From positions 1 to 25,764 of the forward strand of contig CAYNFM010000053.1 in assembly GCA_964396415.1 (NCBI GenBank): DNA of 25,764 bases, given 5' to 3'. The notes beneath the pieces were generated by a model that saw only the letters and a program-made list of their open reading frames with translations, did not search any database and had not been told where the DNA came from. The position numbers and the translations under genes were made by a program. Source of the DNA: UBA1306 sp964396415. Lineage in GTDB: Bacteria; Spirochaetota; Spirochaetia; Treponematales; Rectinemataceae. Below are positions 7,173 to 14,282 of the stretch, piece after piece. Each line of letters begins with the position of its first letter. Position 1 is the stretch's first letter.

Positions 7173-8735
7173 ATGTCGCGCAGCGTCCGTGCGGCGGGGA
7201 TGATCATCGCAGGCCTCGGCGGTCTATCTCCCTTCTCGACCGAAAACGGAGCGGCCGAACTCTTCTCTTCCTGTTCCCGCGCGGGTATCAGGGCTTACCT
7301 CTTTCCGGGCTTCCTGCTCAAGGAGCCCGAGAGACTCCGCCGCCTCTCGGCGGCGGCGCGCGGGGCGGCGCGCGAGGCGGGCTTGGGTCCCGCCCTCGTC
7401 GCGATCGGCGGCCACGGGACGCCCGCCTTCGGCCTTCCGCCCTTCCCCTTGGCGCCGTCGCCTCTTGGCTTGGCTTCGTCCCGTTCCGTCCAGGCGGCGA
7501 GACGAGCCGGCTTTCTACTGGGTTCCCGCCTAGCCGCCTGCGACGTCGATCTCGTCCTGAGCCCCAGTCTGGATCTGGCGAGCGACCCCAAGGATATCGC
7601 CGGAGCGCTCGACGGCTTCGGAGAGGATGCCCGTCTCGCCGGCCTCCTCGGCGCCGCCTTCGCCCGAGGCCTGTCGCGGGCCGGGGTCGCGGCCTGTGTC
7701 GGACGCTTCCCTGGGCTCGGTTCGACCAGCCGTGATTCCTATGAGGGAATGGCTTTCGTATCGCTTCCCGTCGAGCGCCTCGAACGATGCGAGATGCGGC
7801 CCTTTGCCCGCGTCGTCGCCGCGGGGGCGGAGGCCGTTTTCGTCGGAAGGGTTCTCGTGCCCGCGCTCGAAAGCGAACGTATCCCCGCTTCCGCGAGCGC
7901 CCGCGTCATCGAGGGTCGGTTGAGGGAATCCCTTGGTTTTCGGGGCCTCGTGATCGGCGACGACGTCGGTCCGGGAGAGGATGTCGGTAGGGCGGCCGTT
8001 CTCGGAGCCCTCGCCGGTTGCGATCTTTGCCTGTTCTCCCGGCCTAGCGAGGCCCTGGTCGCCGCCGCCGCCCTCGAAAAAGCCGCGGCTACTGGAGAAC
8101 TGCCGGCCGTCCGCGTCGAGACAGGCCGCAGGAGATTGGAATCGGTCTTGATGAAGCGCCCGAAATCCGTTCCTCGGAGAGGGCCCATCCCGAGGCGGCT
8201 CGTCGAAAGAGCGATGCGCGACATCGAGAGCGGCCTGAGCCTCCTTCGCGGTTCCCTCGCCCTCGATCCCGGCGCCATGGGCGATTACGCCGATTCCCTC
8301 GTCCTCGTCTTCGCGCCGGGGCGGGCCGCCCCCGAGGCCGGCCAAGCGGAACGAGTCCTGGCCGCCCTTCGCGCAGAGCTTCCGGGCGCGGAAATCCGCG
8401 AATTGCCGGCAGACCCCGGGCCTGGGGATACAGACGAGCTTCTGCGCCTGATAGGAACGGGCGCGTCTTTCTCCAATGCCGTCATTCTCACCTATGACGC
8501 GCATTTCCGTCCCGCGCAGGAGGGGCTGGCCAGGCTTGTGGGGGAGCTTATCCCCCGTTACCGGGTCATCGCCATGCGCGATCCCTACGACGCGGCCTTT
8601 TTCCCCAGCGCCCTCGGCCTCGGGGCGGCCTATGGCTTCTCGGAGGCTTGCGCCCGCGCGGTGGGTCGTCTTCTCTCGGGCAAATTCAAGGCGCGAGGGG
8701 GCCGTCCCGTCGAGGTTATCGGATTGGAAATCTAG
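7173..8735 (+). CDS. Glycoside hydrolase family 3-like protein with degraded active site
   Basis: This 520-residue protein has the two-domain layout of long NagZ-like GH3 proteins: a TIM-barrel-like half (to about 345) and a C-terminal alpha/beta domain. The C-terminal part shows YRVIAMRDPYDAAFF and a closing GRPVEVIGLEI. The barrel signature is recognisable but altered. The KHFPGHG of NagZ reads GRFPGLG (177-183) and the DSH dyad reads DSY (188-190). The DQEGGR sugar-binding loop reads IGGHGT. The nucleophile region GDD (262-264) remains. NagZ removes GlcNAc from muropeptides; with these losses this protein may be inactive, bind sugar without cleavage, or act on another substrate. No signal peptide is apparent, so it is probably cytoplasmic. 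ATG 7173 follows AAGGGAGG by 4 nt. Confidence 0.75.
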   Translation: MSRSVRAAGMIIAGLGGLSPFSTENGAAELFSSCSRAGIRAYLFPGFLLKEPERLRRLSAAARGAAREAGLGPALVAIGGHGTPAFGLPPFPLAPSPLGLASSRSVQAARRAGFLLGSRLAACDVDLVLSPSLDLASDPKDIAGALDGFGEDARLAGLLGAAFARGLSRAGVAACVGRFPGLGSTSRDSYEGMAFVSLPVERLERCEMRPFARVVAAGAEAVFVGRVLVPALESERIPASASARVIEGRLRESLGFRGLVIGDDVGPGEDVGRAAVLGALAGCDLCLFSRPSEALVAAAALEKAAATGELPAVRVETGRRRLESVLMKRPKSVPRRGPIPRRLVERAMRDIESGLSLLRGSLALDPGAMGDYADSLVLVFAPGRAAPEAGQAERVLAALRAELPGAEIRELPADPGPGDTDELLRLIGTGASFSNAVILTYDAHFRPAQEGLARLVGELIPRYRVIAMRDPYDAAFFPSALGLGAAYGFSEACARAVGRLLSGKFKARGGRPVEVIGLEI

Positions 8736-8782
8736 CCTCGCCTAGATCGATCGTTGTATATTCTTATTTCCAAGGAGCACCC

Positions 8783-9400
8783 ATGAGCATTGAGAGCATG
8801 CGTCCCCGCTTCGACGGGGACGACGACGAGCCCAAGGCCCCGCCTCCCCGAACGGAAGAGGCGCTCGCCGAGCGCTTCCTCAAGACGAGGACCGTCCTTC
8901 TCTCGGGCGAGATCGACAAGGAATCCAGCGAGCGCTTCATCAGACAGCTCCTCCTCCTCGAAAGCCTCGGAAGCGATCCGATAAGCGTGCTGATCGACTC
9001 CCCCGGCGGCGACGTCGACGCGGGCTACGCGATATTCGATATGATACGCTTCGTCTCCGCTCAGGTGCGGATCGTCGGCATGGGCCTGGTCGCGAGCGCC
9101 GCGGCCCTGGTCCTCCTCGCCGTCCCCAAGGAAAGAAGGCTCGGCCTGCCCAACTCGCATTATCTCATCCATCAACCGCTTTCGGGCATCCGGGGCGTCG
9201 CCACGGAGATCGAGATCCACGCGCGCGAGCTCGAAAAGACCAGGGAGCGGGTCAATCGCGTCATCGCCGAAGAGACGGGGCAATCGATAGAGCGCGTACG
9301 CAAGGATACCGATCGCGACTTCTGGATGAACGCCGAGGAAGCCATCGCCTATGGGCTGATCTCCCGTGTCGCGGCCGCCCGAGCGGACCTGGGCTCATGA
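8783..9400 (+). CDS. clpP: ClpP-like ATP-dependent protease proteolytic subunit
   Basis: ClpP forms a 14-mer chamber that degrades proteins fed by Clp ATPases. This 205-residue protein has the complete triad: Ser105 in VASAAA, His130 in YLIHQPLSG and Asp179 in DTDRDFW. Oligomer and substrate segments such as VLIDSPGGDVDAGYAIFDMI are also conserved. The nucleophile loop differs from the usual GQAASMGA, and the N-terminus has an acidic, proline-rich stretch (residues 10-24) in place of the normal axial loop. It may therefore be a second, specialised ClpP paralog. ATG 8783 is chosen for AAGGAG 5 nt upstream; the frame is open back to 8648 inside the GH3 gene. Its stop overlaps the purC start by 4 nt (ATGA), which implies translational coupling. 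Confidence 0.9.
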   Translation: MSIESMRPRFDGDDDEPKAPPPRTEEALAERFLKTRTVLLSGEIDKESSERFIRQLLLLESLGSDPISVLIDSPGGDVDAGYAIFDMIRFVSAQVRIVGMGLVASAAALVLLAVPKERRLGLPNSHYLIHQPLSGIRGVATEIEIHARELEKTRERVNRVIAEETGQSIERVRKDTDRDFWMNAEEAIAYGLISRVAAARADLGS

Positions 9401-10374
9401 CCGAGGGGGAGGTCGAATCCGCCCTCAGTCTCGCCTTCGCTTCCCTGAACGATGCCGAAGCCAAAGGCCTCCCCGTCTACCGCGGCAAGGTGCGAGACGT
9501 CGTCGTCGGCGATCGGGCCCTCCTCCTCGTCGCGAGCGACCGGATTTCCGCCTTCGACCGCGTCCTCTCTACCGTCCCCTTCAAGGGCGAAGTGCTTTCC
9601 CGAGTATCCGCCTGGTGGTTCGAGCGCTGCCGGGATATCCTGCCCAACCATATCCTCCCCGGAGGCGATCCCTCCTCCCTTGGCGTCGGAAGGGTCAGCC
9701 TGGTCGCCAAGGTCGAGATGCTGCCGGTCGAGGTGGTCGTGCGCGGCTACCTCTCAGGTTCCGCATGGCGGGATTATCGCGCCGGAAAGAACGTTTCGGG
9801 CATCGAGCTGCCTCGGGGGCTCTCTCGCGACGAGCGCTTCCCCGTTCCCCTCGTTACGCCCACGACCAAGGAGGAGGGCAGTCATGACCGGCCCATCTCC
9901 GGCCGGGAGATCGTCGACTCGGGCCTAGTCGAGCCCGAGCTCTGGCTCGAAGCGGAGCGCGACGCCTTGGCCCTCTTTCGCCGAGGCCAGGAATTGGCCG
10001 CGCGCTCCGGTCTCATCCTCGCCGACACCAAGTACGAGTTCGGCGTCCGGGAGGGGAGGCTCGTGCTCGCCGACGAGCTTCATAGTCCCGATTCCAGCCG
10101 CTACTGGCGGGCTGAGAGCTACGAACGGCTTTTCCTGGCCGGCGAGGATCAGCGCGAGCTCGACAAGGAGCCTTTTCGCCGCTGGCTGGCCCAGCGGGGA
10201 TATGCCGGAGAAGGCGCCCCGCCACCGATCCCGGATTCCGTACGCGTAGAGACGGCCCTGCGATACCTGCAGGCCTACGAGGCCATCACCGGCGAGGGCT
10301 TCGTGAGCATCGGCTCCGACCCTCAATCGGAATCCGACGCCATCGGGCGTATCGTAGCCGAGCGGCTTCTCTAG
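9397..10374 (+). CDS. purC: Phosphoribosylaminoimidazole-succinocarboxamide synthase
   Basis: PurC condenses CAIR with aspartate using ATP to give SAICAR in de novo purine synthesis. The 325-residue sequence carries the ATP-binding GKVRD (30-34), SDRISAFD (47-54) and PFKGEVL. It also has the PROSITE-type region VEVVVRGYLSGSAW (111-124) and TPTTKEEGSHD (154-164). LADTKYEFG and LADELHSPDSSRYW are near the C-terminal half. Length fits the longer, yeast ADE1-like bacterial form (~300) rather than the ~240-residue E. coli form. Its ATG overlaps the clpP stop, so the two are co-expressed. No other purine gene is nearby. Confidence 0.96.
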   Translation: MTEGEVESALSLAFASLNDAEAKGLPVYRGKVRDVVVGDRALLLVASDRISAFDRVLSTVPFKGEVLSRVSAWWFERCRDILPNHILPGGDPSSLGVGRVSLVAKVEMLPVEVVVRGYLSGSAWRDYRAGKNVSGIELPRGLSRDERFPVPLVTPTTKEEGSHDRPISGREIVDSGLVEPELWLEAERDALALFRRGQELAARSGLILADTKYEFGVREGRLVLADELHSPDSSRYWRAESYERLFLAGEDQRELDKEPFRRWLAQRGYAGEGAPPPIPDSVRVETALRYLQAYEAITGEGFVSIGSDPQSESDAIGRIVAERLL

Positions 10375-10394
10375 CTTCGCGCTTTGGCCGGGCG

Positions 10395-10454
10395 GTTTCG
10401 CGCCGCGCGCGAAACAGCAGGACAAGGCTGCAAGCCTTGTCCGAGGCCCCTCGG
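10395..10454 (+). promoter_or_regulatory. Three consecutive hairpins leading into a ribosome-binding site
   Basis: In the 87 nt between purC and the next gene there are three inverted repeats. GTTTCGCG/CGCGAAAC spans 10395-10415 (8 bp, 5 nt loop). GGACAAGGCT/AGCCTTGTCC spans 10420-10442 (10 bp, 3 nt loop). CCGAGG/CCTCGG spans 10441-10454. The second and third share CC at 10441-10442, so full pairing of both is mutually exclusive. The third covers part of the CGGAGG ribosome site (10452-10457). No U-tract follows, so a plain intrinsic terminator is unlikely; translational control or an mRNA processing/stability element is possible. Confidence 0.5.
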
Positions 10455-10461
10455 AGGTTCC

Positions 10462-11535
10462 ATGCGCCTATCGTACGCGGTCCTGCTTTCCGCCCTCGGC
10501 CTTCTGTGCCTCTCCGCATCCCGCTGCTCCACATCTCTTTCCGCCTCCGGCGGCTCATCCGTCTCGATCGTCGCCTATAACGTGGAATCCCTTTTTGACG
10601 CTACGGACGATGGTCCCGAGTTTCCCGAATTCTCGGTGGCGAAGGGAAGATGGGACGATGCGCGATACAAGGTCCGCCTCGCGAACGCGGCCGCGGCCGT
10701 CCTGGCGGCCGCGGCCGCGTGGGGCGACCCGCCGGGGCCCGATGTCCTCTGTCTCGAGGAAGTCGAGAATGGCAGGGTACTGGAAGACCTTCGCACGGGC
10801 CCGCTTTCCTCGTCCCGCTATCGCTATGCCGCGATAGCCCCGGCCGAGGGCGGTCCCTTTTCGGTCTGCGCGCTGTCTCGCCTGCCCATACTCGCCTCCG
10901 CCTGCCACGGCGCTTCGACCTCCGCCGGGCGGGTCGGCCGAGACGTCCTCGAGCTGGACCTCGACGCCGGCGGCAGGCGCCTGGTGATACTCGTCTGCCA
11001 TTGGAAGTCCAAGTCGGGCGGAGACGAGGAAACCGAGGCAAGTCGTCGCGAGGAAGCCGCTCTCGTACGCAGCCGGGTGGCGGCGAGGATGGCCGCCGAC
11101 CCCGCCGTCGATCTCGTCGTCTGCGGCGATTTCAACGAAAGTCCCGACGAGTATCTCAGGGTGAATCGCCGCTACGAGACGGCCCTCATGCCCATCGAGG
11201 AGGCGAGCGCGCGCGTGGGGCCGGCGGCTCGCCTTCTCGTCGCGGCGGAGCCCGGCCGAGCTCTCCCCCTCGAGGGCGAGGTCGTCCTCTACAGCCCTTG
11301 GGAAGGGACGGGCGGCTTTAGCTATTCGTACCGAGGCAAGCGCGAGCGCCTCGACGGCTTCCTCCTGAGCCCGGGTCTCCTTGACTCGTCGGGACTCTCC
11401 TTCGCGAGCTTCGCTCCGGCCGGCGCCCTTTTCCTCTTCGACGCGAAGGGAGCGCCCTACGCCTGGTCGAGCTCGGGAGCCGCGGGTTATTCGGATCACC
11501 TGCCGATCCTCCTCAGGCTCGAATCGGATACCTGA
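10462..11535 (+). CDS. Endonuclease/exonuclease/phosphatase family protein, exported
   Basis: This 357-residue protein has the EEP (DNase I-like) fold motifs. VAYNVESLFD (37-46) comes first, CLEEVENG carries the metal-binding Glu, CGDFNESPDEY holds the Asp/Asn pair, and GYSDHLPILL ends with the catalytic Asp-His. The first ~21 residues form a hydrophobic signal (LSYAVLLSALGLLCLSA) ending at Cys22. This could be a relaxed lipobox (SASRC), although Arg at -1 is unusual; otherwise it is a signal peptide. It is therefore expected outside the cytoplasmic membrane, where it may degrade nucleic acid or a phosphoester. ATG 10462 is chosen for TCGGAGG 4 nt upstream; the frame is open to 10384. Substrate is not predictable. 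Confidence 0.85.
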   Translation: MRLSYAVLLSALGLLCLSASRCSTSLSASGGSSVSIVAYNVESLFDATDDGPEFPEFSVAKGRWDDARYKVRLANAAAAVLAAAAAWGDPPGPDVLCLEEVENGRVLEDLRTGPLSSSRYRYAAIAPAEGGPFSVCALSRLPILASACHGASTSAGRVGRDVLELDLDAGGRRLVILVCHWKSKSGGDEETEASRREEAALVRSRVAARMAADPAVDLVVCGDFNESPDEYLRVNRRYETALMPIEEASARVGPAARLLVAAEPGRALPLEGEVVLYSPWEGTGGFSYSYRGKRERLDGFLLSPGLLDSSGLSFASFAPAGALFLFDAKGAPYAWSSSGAAGYSDHLPILLRLESDT

Positions 11536-11626
11536 TTCCGAGCATCCCCGGACAAAGCCACTCGCCTGGCCGGCTCGCCCGGAATTCATGGCGGCGACTT
11601 GCCTCGACCGACTCTCGTCGCGAAAC

Positions 11627-11650
11627 GACTAGACAGTGTCCACGCTAGTC
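11627..11650. repeat. Inverted repeat overlapping hyd operon promoter
   Basis: GACTAG (11627-11632) and CTAGTC (11645-11650) form a perfect 6 bp dyad with a 12 nt centre. A second short dyad GACA-G-TGTC (11632-11640) sits inside it. It covers the candidate -35 and most of the spacer, the expected position of a repressor operator. No known consensus was recognised. Confidence 0.35.
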
Positions 11651-11658
11651 ACTATCGT
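11630..11658 (+). promoter_or_regulatory. Candidate sigma70 promoter of the hydrogenase-maturation operon
   Basis: TAGACA (11630-11635), a 17 nt spacer and TATCGT (11653-11658) give a reasonable match. Transcription would start near 11665, just before a GC hairpin, giving a leader of about 75 nt to the mini-ORF. Confidence 0.4.
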
Positions 11659-11673
11659 ATTCTTATCATCTGA

Positions 11674-11694
11674 GGCGCGGGAGGGCCCCGCGCC
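11674..11694 (+). other. GC-rich hairpin in hyd leader
   Basis: GGCGCGGG pairs perfectly with CCCGCGCC across a 5 nt loop (8 bp stem). No U-run follows on either strand, so it does not look like a terminator. It would lie at the 5' end of the hyd transcript and could stabilise it. Confidence 0.45.
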
Positions 11695-11738
11695 GAGGAG
11701 TCTCTAAAGCTGTTGCATCCGATCCAGAGGAAAGCCTG

Positions 11739-11831
11739 ATGGAAAAGAGAATCGGCTTCATCGCCATCCTGGGCAAGCTCCCCGGCACCAGCCGAATCCG
11801 CTCTCGCCGCGTAAGGGGAGGAATGCGTTGA
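11739..11831 (+). pseudogene. 30-codon mini-ORF, probable internally deleted TM1266-type hydrogenase regulator
   Basis: ATG 11739 follows AGAGGAAA and encodes 30 residues beginning MEKRIGFIAILGKLPG. The TM1266-type 'iron-only hydrogenase system regulator' is a ~80-residue protein commonly encoded beside hyd maturases. From memory it starts MEKR plus hydrophobic residues and ends with SGKLG-x-(L/I)-x-GV-x-VK. This ORF joins just such a start to such an end, missing about 50 central residues. After GKLPG the other frame (11782-11814) reads PAPAESALAA and stop, resembling the usual tail, so a frameshift is also likely. The ORF is still open and its TGA overlaps the hydE TTG start (TTGA, 11828-11831), so it may now work as a translated leader coupled to hydE. 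Family assignment rests on short stretches. Confidence 0.5.
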
Positions 11832-12889
11832 CGACGGCTGACAGGACGACCGAGGAAGGCTTTCGCAAAGAAATTATCGCCTTCTATAAAGGCGCCGATA
11901 CCGAGACCCTGGCTGCCCGGGCGAGCGAGCTTTGCGTGGAGCGGCACGGCCGGGGCGTTCTCCTCCGCGGCCTCATCGAGTACTCCAATCGCTGCTCCTG
12001 CGATTGCCTCTATTGCGGCATCCGCCGCTCGAGTCCCCATGTCTCGCGCTATCGGCTCGAGCCCGAGGAGATAGCGGCCATCGCGCGAAAAGGCTATCGC
12101 GCCGGGTTGCGGACCTTCGTGCTCCAGGGGGGCGAGGATCGCGAATTCGCCGAAGCCTCCCTGCCCCGCGCCGTGGAGCTCATCCGCGGCGACTGTCCGG
12201 ATGCGGCCGTCACCCTGAGCTCGGGCATCCTGGGCAGGTCGGCATACGACCGCCTGCGGCGAGCCGGGGCCGACCGCTATCTCCTGCGCTTCGAGACCTC
12301 CGACCCTAAGCTCCATCGCTTCCTCCGCGGTGGCGTAAGCCTCGAGCGCAGGCTCGAGGCCCTCGGCGATCTCGCCGACTCGGGCTACCAAGTCGGATCG
12401 GGCTACATGGTTGGGCTGCCTGGCGAGACCGAGGAGACGCGCATCGCGAACGCCCTGCTCTGTCGGGAGCTCAAGCTCGACATGGTCGGCATCGGCCCCT
12501 TCATTCCCCACCCCGACACGCCCCTCGCGGGGAGCCCGCAGGAGCCCATCGAGCTCACGCTTCGCGCGGCCGCCCTCGTGCGTCTCCTTTTGCCCGACGC
12601 GCACATGCCCGCCACCACCGCGGCCGGGAGCCTCGATTCGGAGGGTAGGGAGAAGATGATCCTCGCCGGGGCCGACGTCCTCATGCCGAACATCACGCCG
12701 ACGGCGGCGAAGCGCAACTATCTCCTGTATCCCGGCAAGATCTGCCTCGACGAGGAGGGCGAGACCTGCATCGGCTGCCTTTCCCTGAGGATGCGGTCCA
12801 TCGGCCGCGAGCTGTCCTTCCTGCGGGGCGACGCGCCTCGGCTGGAGGCCGGGAGGACGGCCCTCGCGGCTGAAGGCGCCTATGCCTGA
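11828..12889 (+). CDS. hydE: [FeFe]-hydrogenase H-cluster maturase HydE (radical SAM)
   Basis: HydE is a radical SAM enzyme acting on the HydG-made Fe-cysteine-CO/CN synthon during assembly of the [2Fe] H-subcluster. The 353-residue protein has CxxxCxxC at Cys56, Cys60 and Cys63 within EYSNRCSCDCLYCGIR, a hallmark of HydE. FVLQGGED and YMVGLPGETEETR motifs follow. The optional second cluster site CX7CX2C is at Cys306, Cys314 and Cys317, as in Thermotoga HydE. The start is TTG 11828, which follows AAGGGGAGG by 6 nt; the nearby ATG at 11823 is out of frame and belongs to the mini-ORF. The 3' end overlaps the lyase gene by 8 nt. Length matches the usual ~350. Confidence 0.95.
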   Translation: MTTADRTTEEGFRKEIIAFYKGADTETLAARASELCVERHGRGVLLRGLIEYSNRCSCDCLYCGIRRSSPHVSRYRLEPEEIAAIARKGYRAGLRTFVLQGGEDREFAEASLPRAVELIRGDCPDAAVTLSSGILGRSAYDRLRRAGADRYLLRFETSDPKLHRFLRGGVSLERRLEALGDLADSGYQVGSGYMVGLPGETEETRIANALLCRELKLDMVGIGPFIPHPDTPLAGSPQEPIELTLRAAALVRLLLPDAHMPATTAAGSLDSEGREKMILAGADVLMPNITPTAAKRNYLLYPGKICLDEEGETCIGCLSLRMRSIGRELSFLRGDAPRLEAGRTALAAEGAYA

Positions 12890-14282
12890 TCGCCGAGCCT
12901 ATTGGGGGCCGGAGACCGAAAAGGCCCTCGGCAATTTCGGCCGAGGCGTCACGCCCCGCTCTATCATCTCGGCTTACGCCCAGGTTAAGCTGGCGGCCCT
13001 GTCCGCGGTACAAGAGACCGAGTCTCGCTTCGCTCCCGAGCTCTTCGCCTGCATCGAGGAGGCCTTGCGCGAGATCGCGTCCGGCGCCCTCGACGCATCC
13101 TTCCCCTTGCCTCTCAAGCAGGGCGGAGCCGGAACGAGCCTCAACATGAACTTGAACGAGGTCGCCGCCGCCAGGGCGGAGGAGCTTTTCCTCGAGCGCG
13201 GGGGCGGGAGCCTTCGCGTCGATCCCTTCGAGGATATGAACCGCTGCCAGTCCACCAACGACACCTTCCCGAGCGCGGTGACCATCGTCGCCTACGAGGC
13301 CGCATCCCGCTCCGAGGCCCTCGTCGCGAGGCTCCAGGACGCCCTCGCCGCCAGGGAGCGAGAGCTCGAGACCCTTCTCGCCGCGGGGCGGACGGAACTC
13401 CAGGATGCCCTGCCCATCCGCTTCGGACAGGTCTTCGGCGCCTGGGCCGGGGCCGTCGAGCGGGACCGCTGGCGCCTGTCCAAGCTGCGCGAGCGGCTCA
13501 GGACCGTCGCCCTCGGCGGGACGGCGATAGGGACCGGGTTTTCCGCGAATCCGGCCTACATGCACGCCGCCGAAAAGGCATTGCGTCGCATTACCCGCCT
13601 CCCTCTTTCGAGGAGTCAGAACCTCCCCGACGAGATCGCCCACGCCGACAAATACGCCGAGCTGGCCCAGGCCGCGGCCCTCTGCGCCGGGAACGCGCGC
13701 AAGATCGCGTCGGACCTCCTCCTCTACGGCTCCACGGCCTTCGGCGAGCTGAGGCATCCGGAGCTCCAGTACGGCTCGACGATCATGCCCGCCAAGGCCA
13801 ATCCCGTCCTCCTCGAGGCGGCGAAGGGCTGCGCCATGGACGCCGAGCACGAGGCCGACAAGGTGAGTGCCTACGCTTTCGAGGGTCAGCTTCAGCTCAA
13901 CGCGTGGCTGCCCTTCCTCGCCGCCGCCGTCGTGGCCTGCTTCGAGTCGCTCGAACGCTCCCTAGGGAGCCTCGTCGCGGTCGTCCCGTTGCTCAGGGCC
14001 GACGAGGATCGCATCGCCCGCAACCTCAGATCTTCGAACCTCCTCCTCAATCTCCTCGTGCCGAGGCTCGGCTACAATCGCGTCAAGGAGCTTTTCCGAG
14101 AGCTCGGCGGGCCGGAGGCCGGCGGACTCGAGCCGCGCGGCGCGGGGTACGCGGCGGCTCCCGAGGCGGTCGCCGCGGCCTATATCGACCTCGTCGCCGC
14201 GAAGAGCGGACTGCCGCGCGAGATAGTGGCCGAGACTTTCGAGCCGCTGAAGGCGACATCGCCCTCGAGGATCGGACAATGA
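12882..14282 (+). CDS. Aspartase/fumarase-superfamily lyase linked to hydrogenase maturation
   Basis: This 466-residue protein belongs to the aspartate ammonia-lyase/fumarase C superfamily. It shows RAYWGPETEKALGNF at the N-terminus, SLNMNLNEVAAARAEE, CQSTNDTFPSA, and the flexible-loop signature YGSTIMPAKANP (297-308). Family enzymes eliminate ammonia or another group from aspartate-like substrates to form fumarate. The usual GSS-x-MPxKxNP reads GST here, so the substrate may not be plain aspartate. Its position between hydE and hydF, overlapping both (8 and 4 nt), resembles Bacteroidetes and other anaerobes where an aspartase-like gene accompanies hyd maturases. Its role there is unproven; nitrogen or fumarate metabolism feeding H-cluster assembly is inference. 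Confidence 0.88.
   Translation: MPDRRAYWGPETEKALGNFGRGVTPRSIISAYAQVKLAALSAVQETESRFAPELFACIEEALREIASGALDASFPLPLKQGGAGTSLNMNLNEVAAARAEELFLERGGGSLRVDPFEDMNRCQSTNDTFPSAVTIVAYEAASRSEALVARLQDALAARERELETLLAAGRTELQDALPIRFGQVFGAWAGAVERDRWRLSKLRERLRTVALGGTAIGTGFSANPAYMHAAEKALRRITRLPLSRSQNLPDEIAHADKYAELAQAAALCAGNARKIASDLLLYGSTAFGELRHPELQYGSTIMPAKANPVLLEAAKGCAMDAEHEADKVSAYAFEGQLQLNAWLPFLAAAVVACFESLERSLGSLVAVVPLLRADEDRIARNLRSSNLLLNLLVPRLGYNRVKELFRELGGPEAGGLEPRGAGYAAAPEAVAAAYIDLVAAKSGLPREIVAETFEPLKATSPSRIGQ

Noticed and set aside
8757..8762. TATATT as a clpP promoter -10
   Set aside because: No acceptable -35 at 15-19 nt; the nearest TTGGAA is 27 nt away.
11674..11694. Hairpin as an intrinsic terminator after the EEP-family gene
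   Set aside because: Strong stem, but no U-tract on either strand, and it lies downstream of the candidate hyd promoter.
12693..13850. 385-codon minus-strand open frame opposite hydE and the lyase gene
   Set aside because: Low-complexity Gly/Arg/Glu-rich translation with no motif, lying antisense to well-supported genes.
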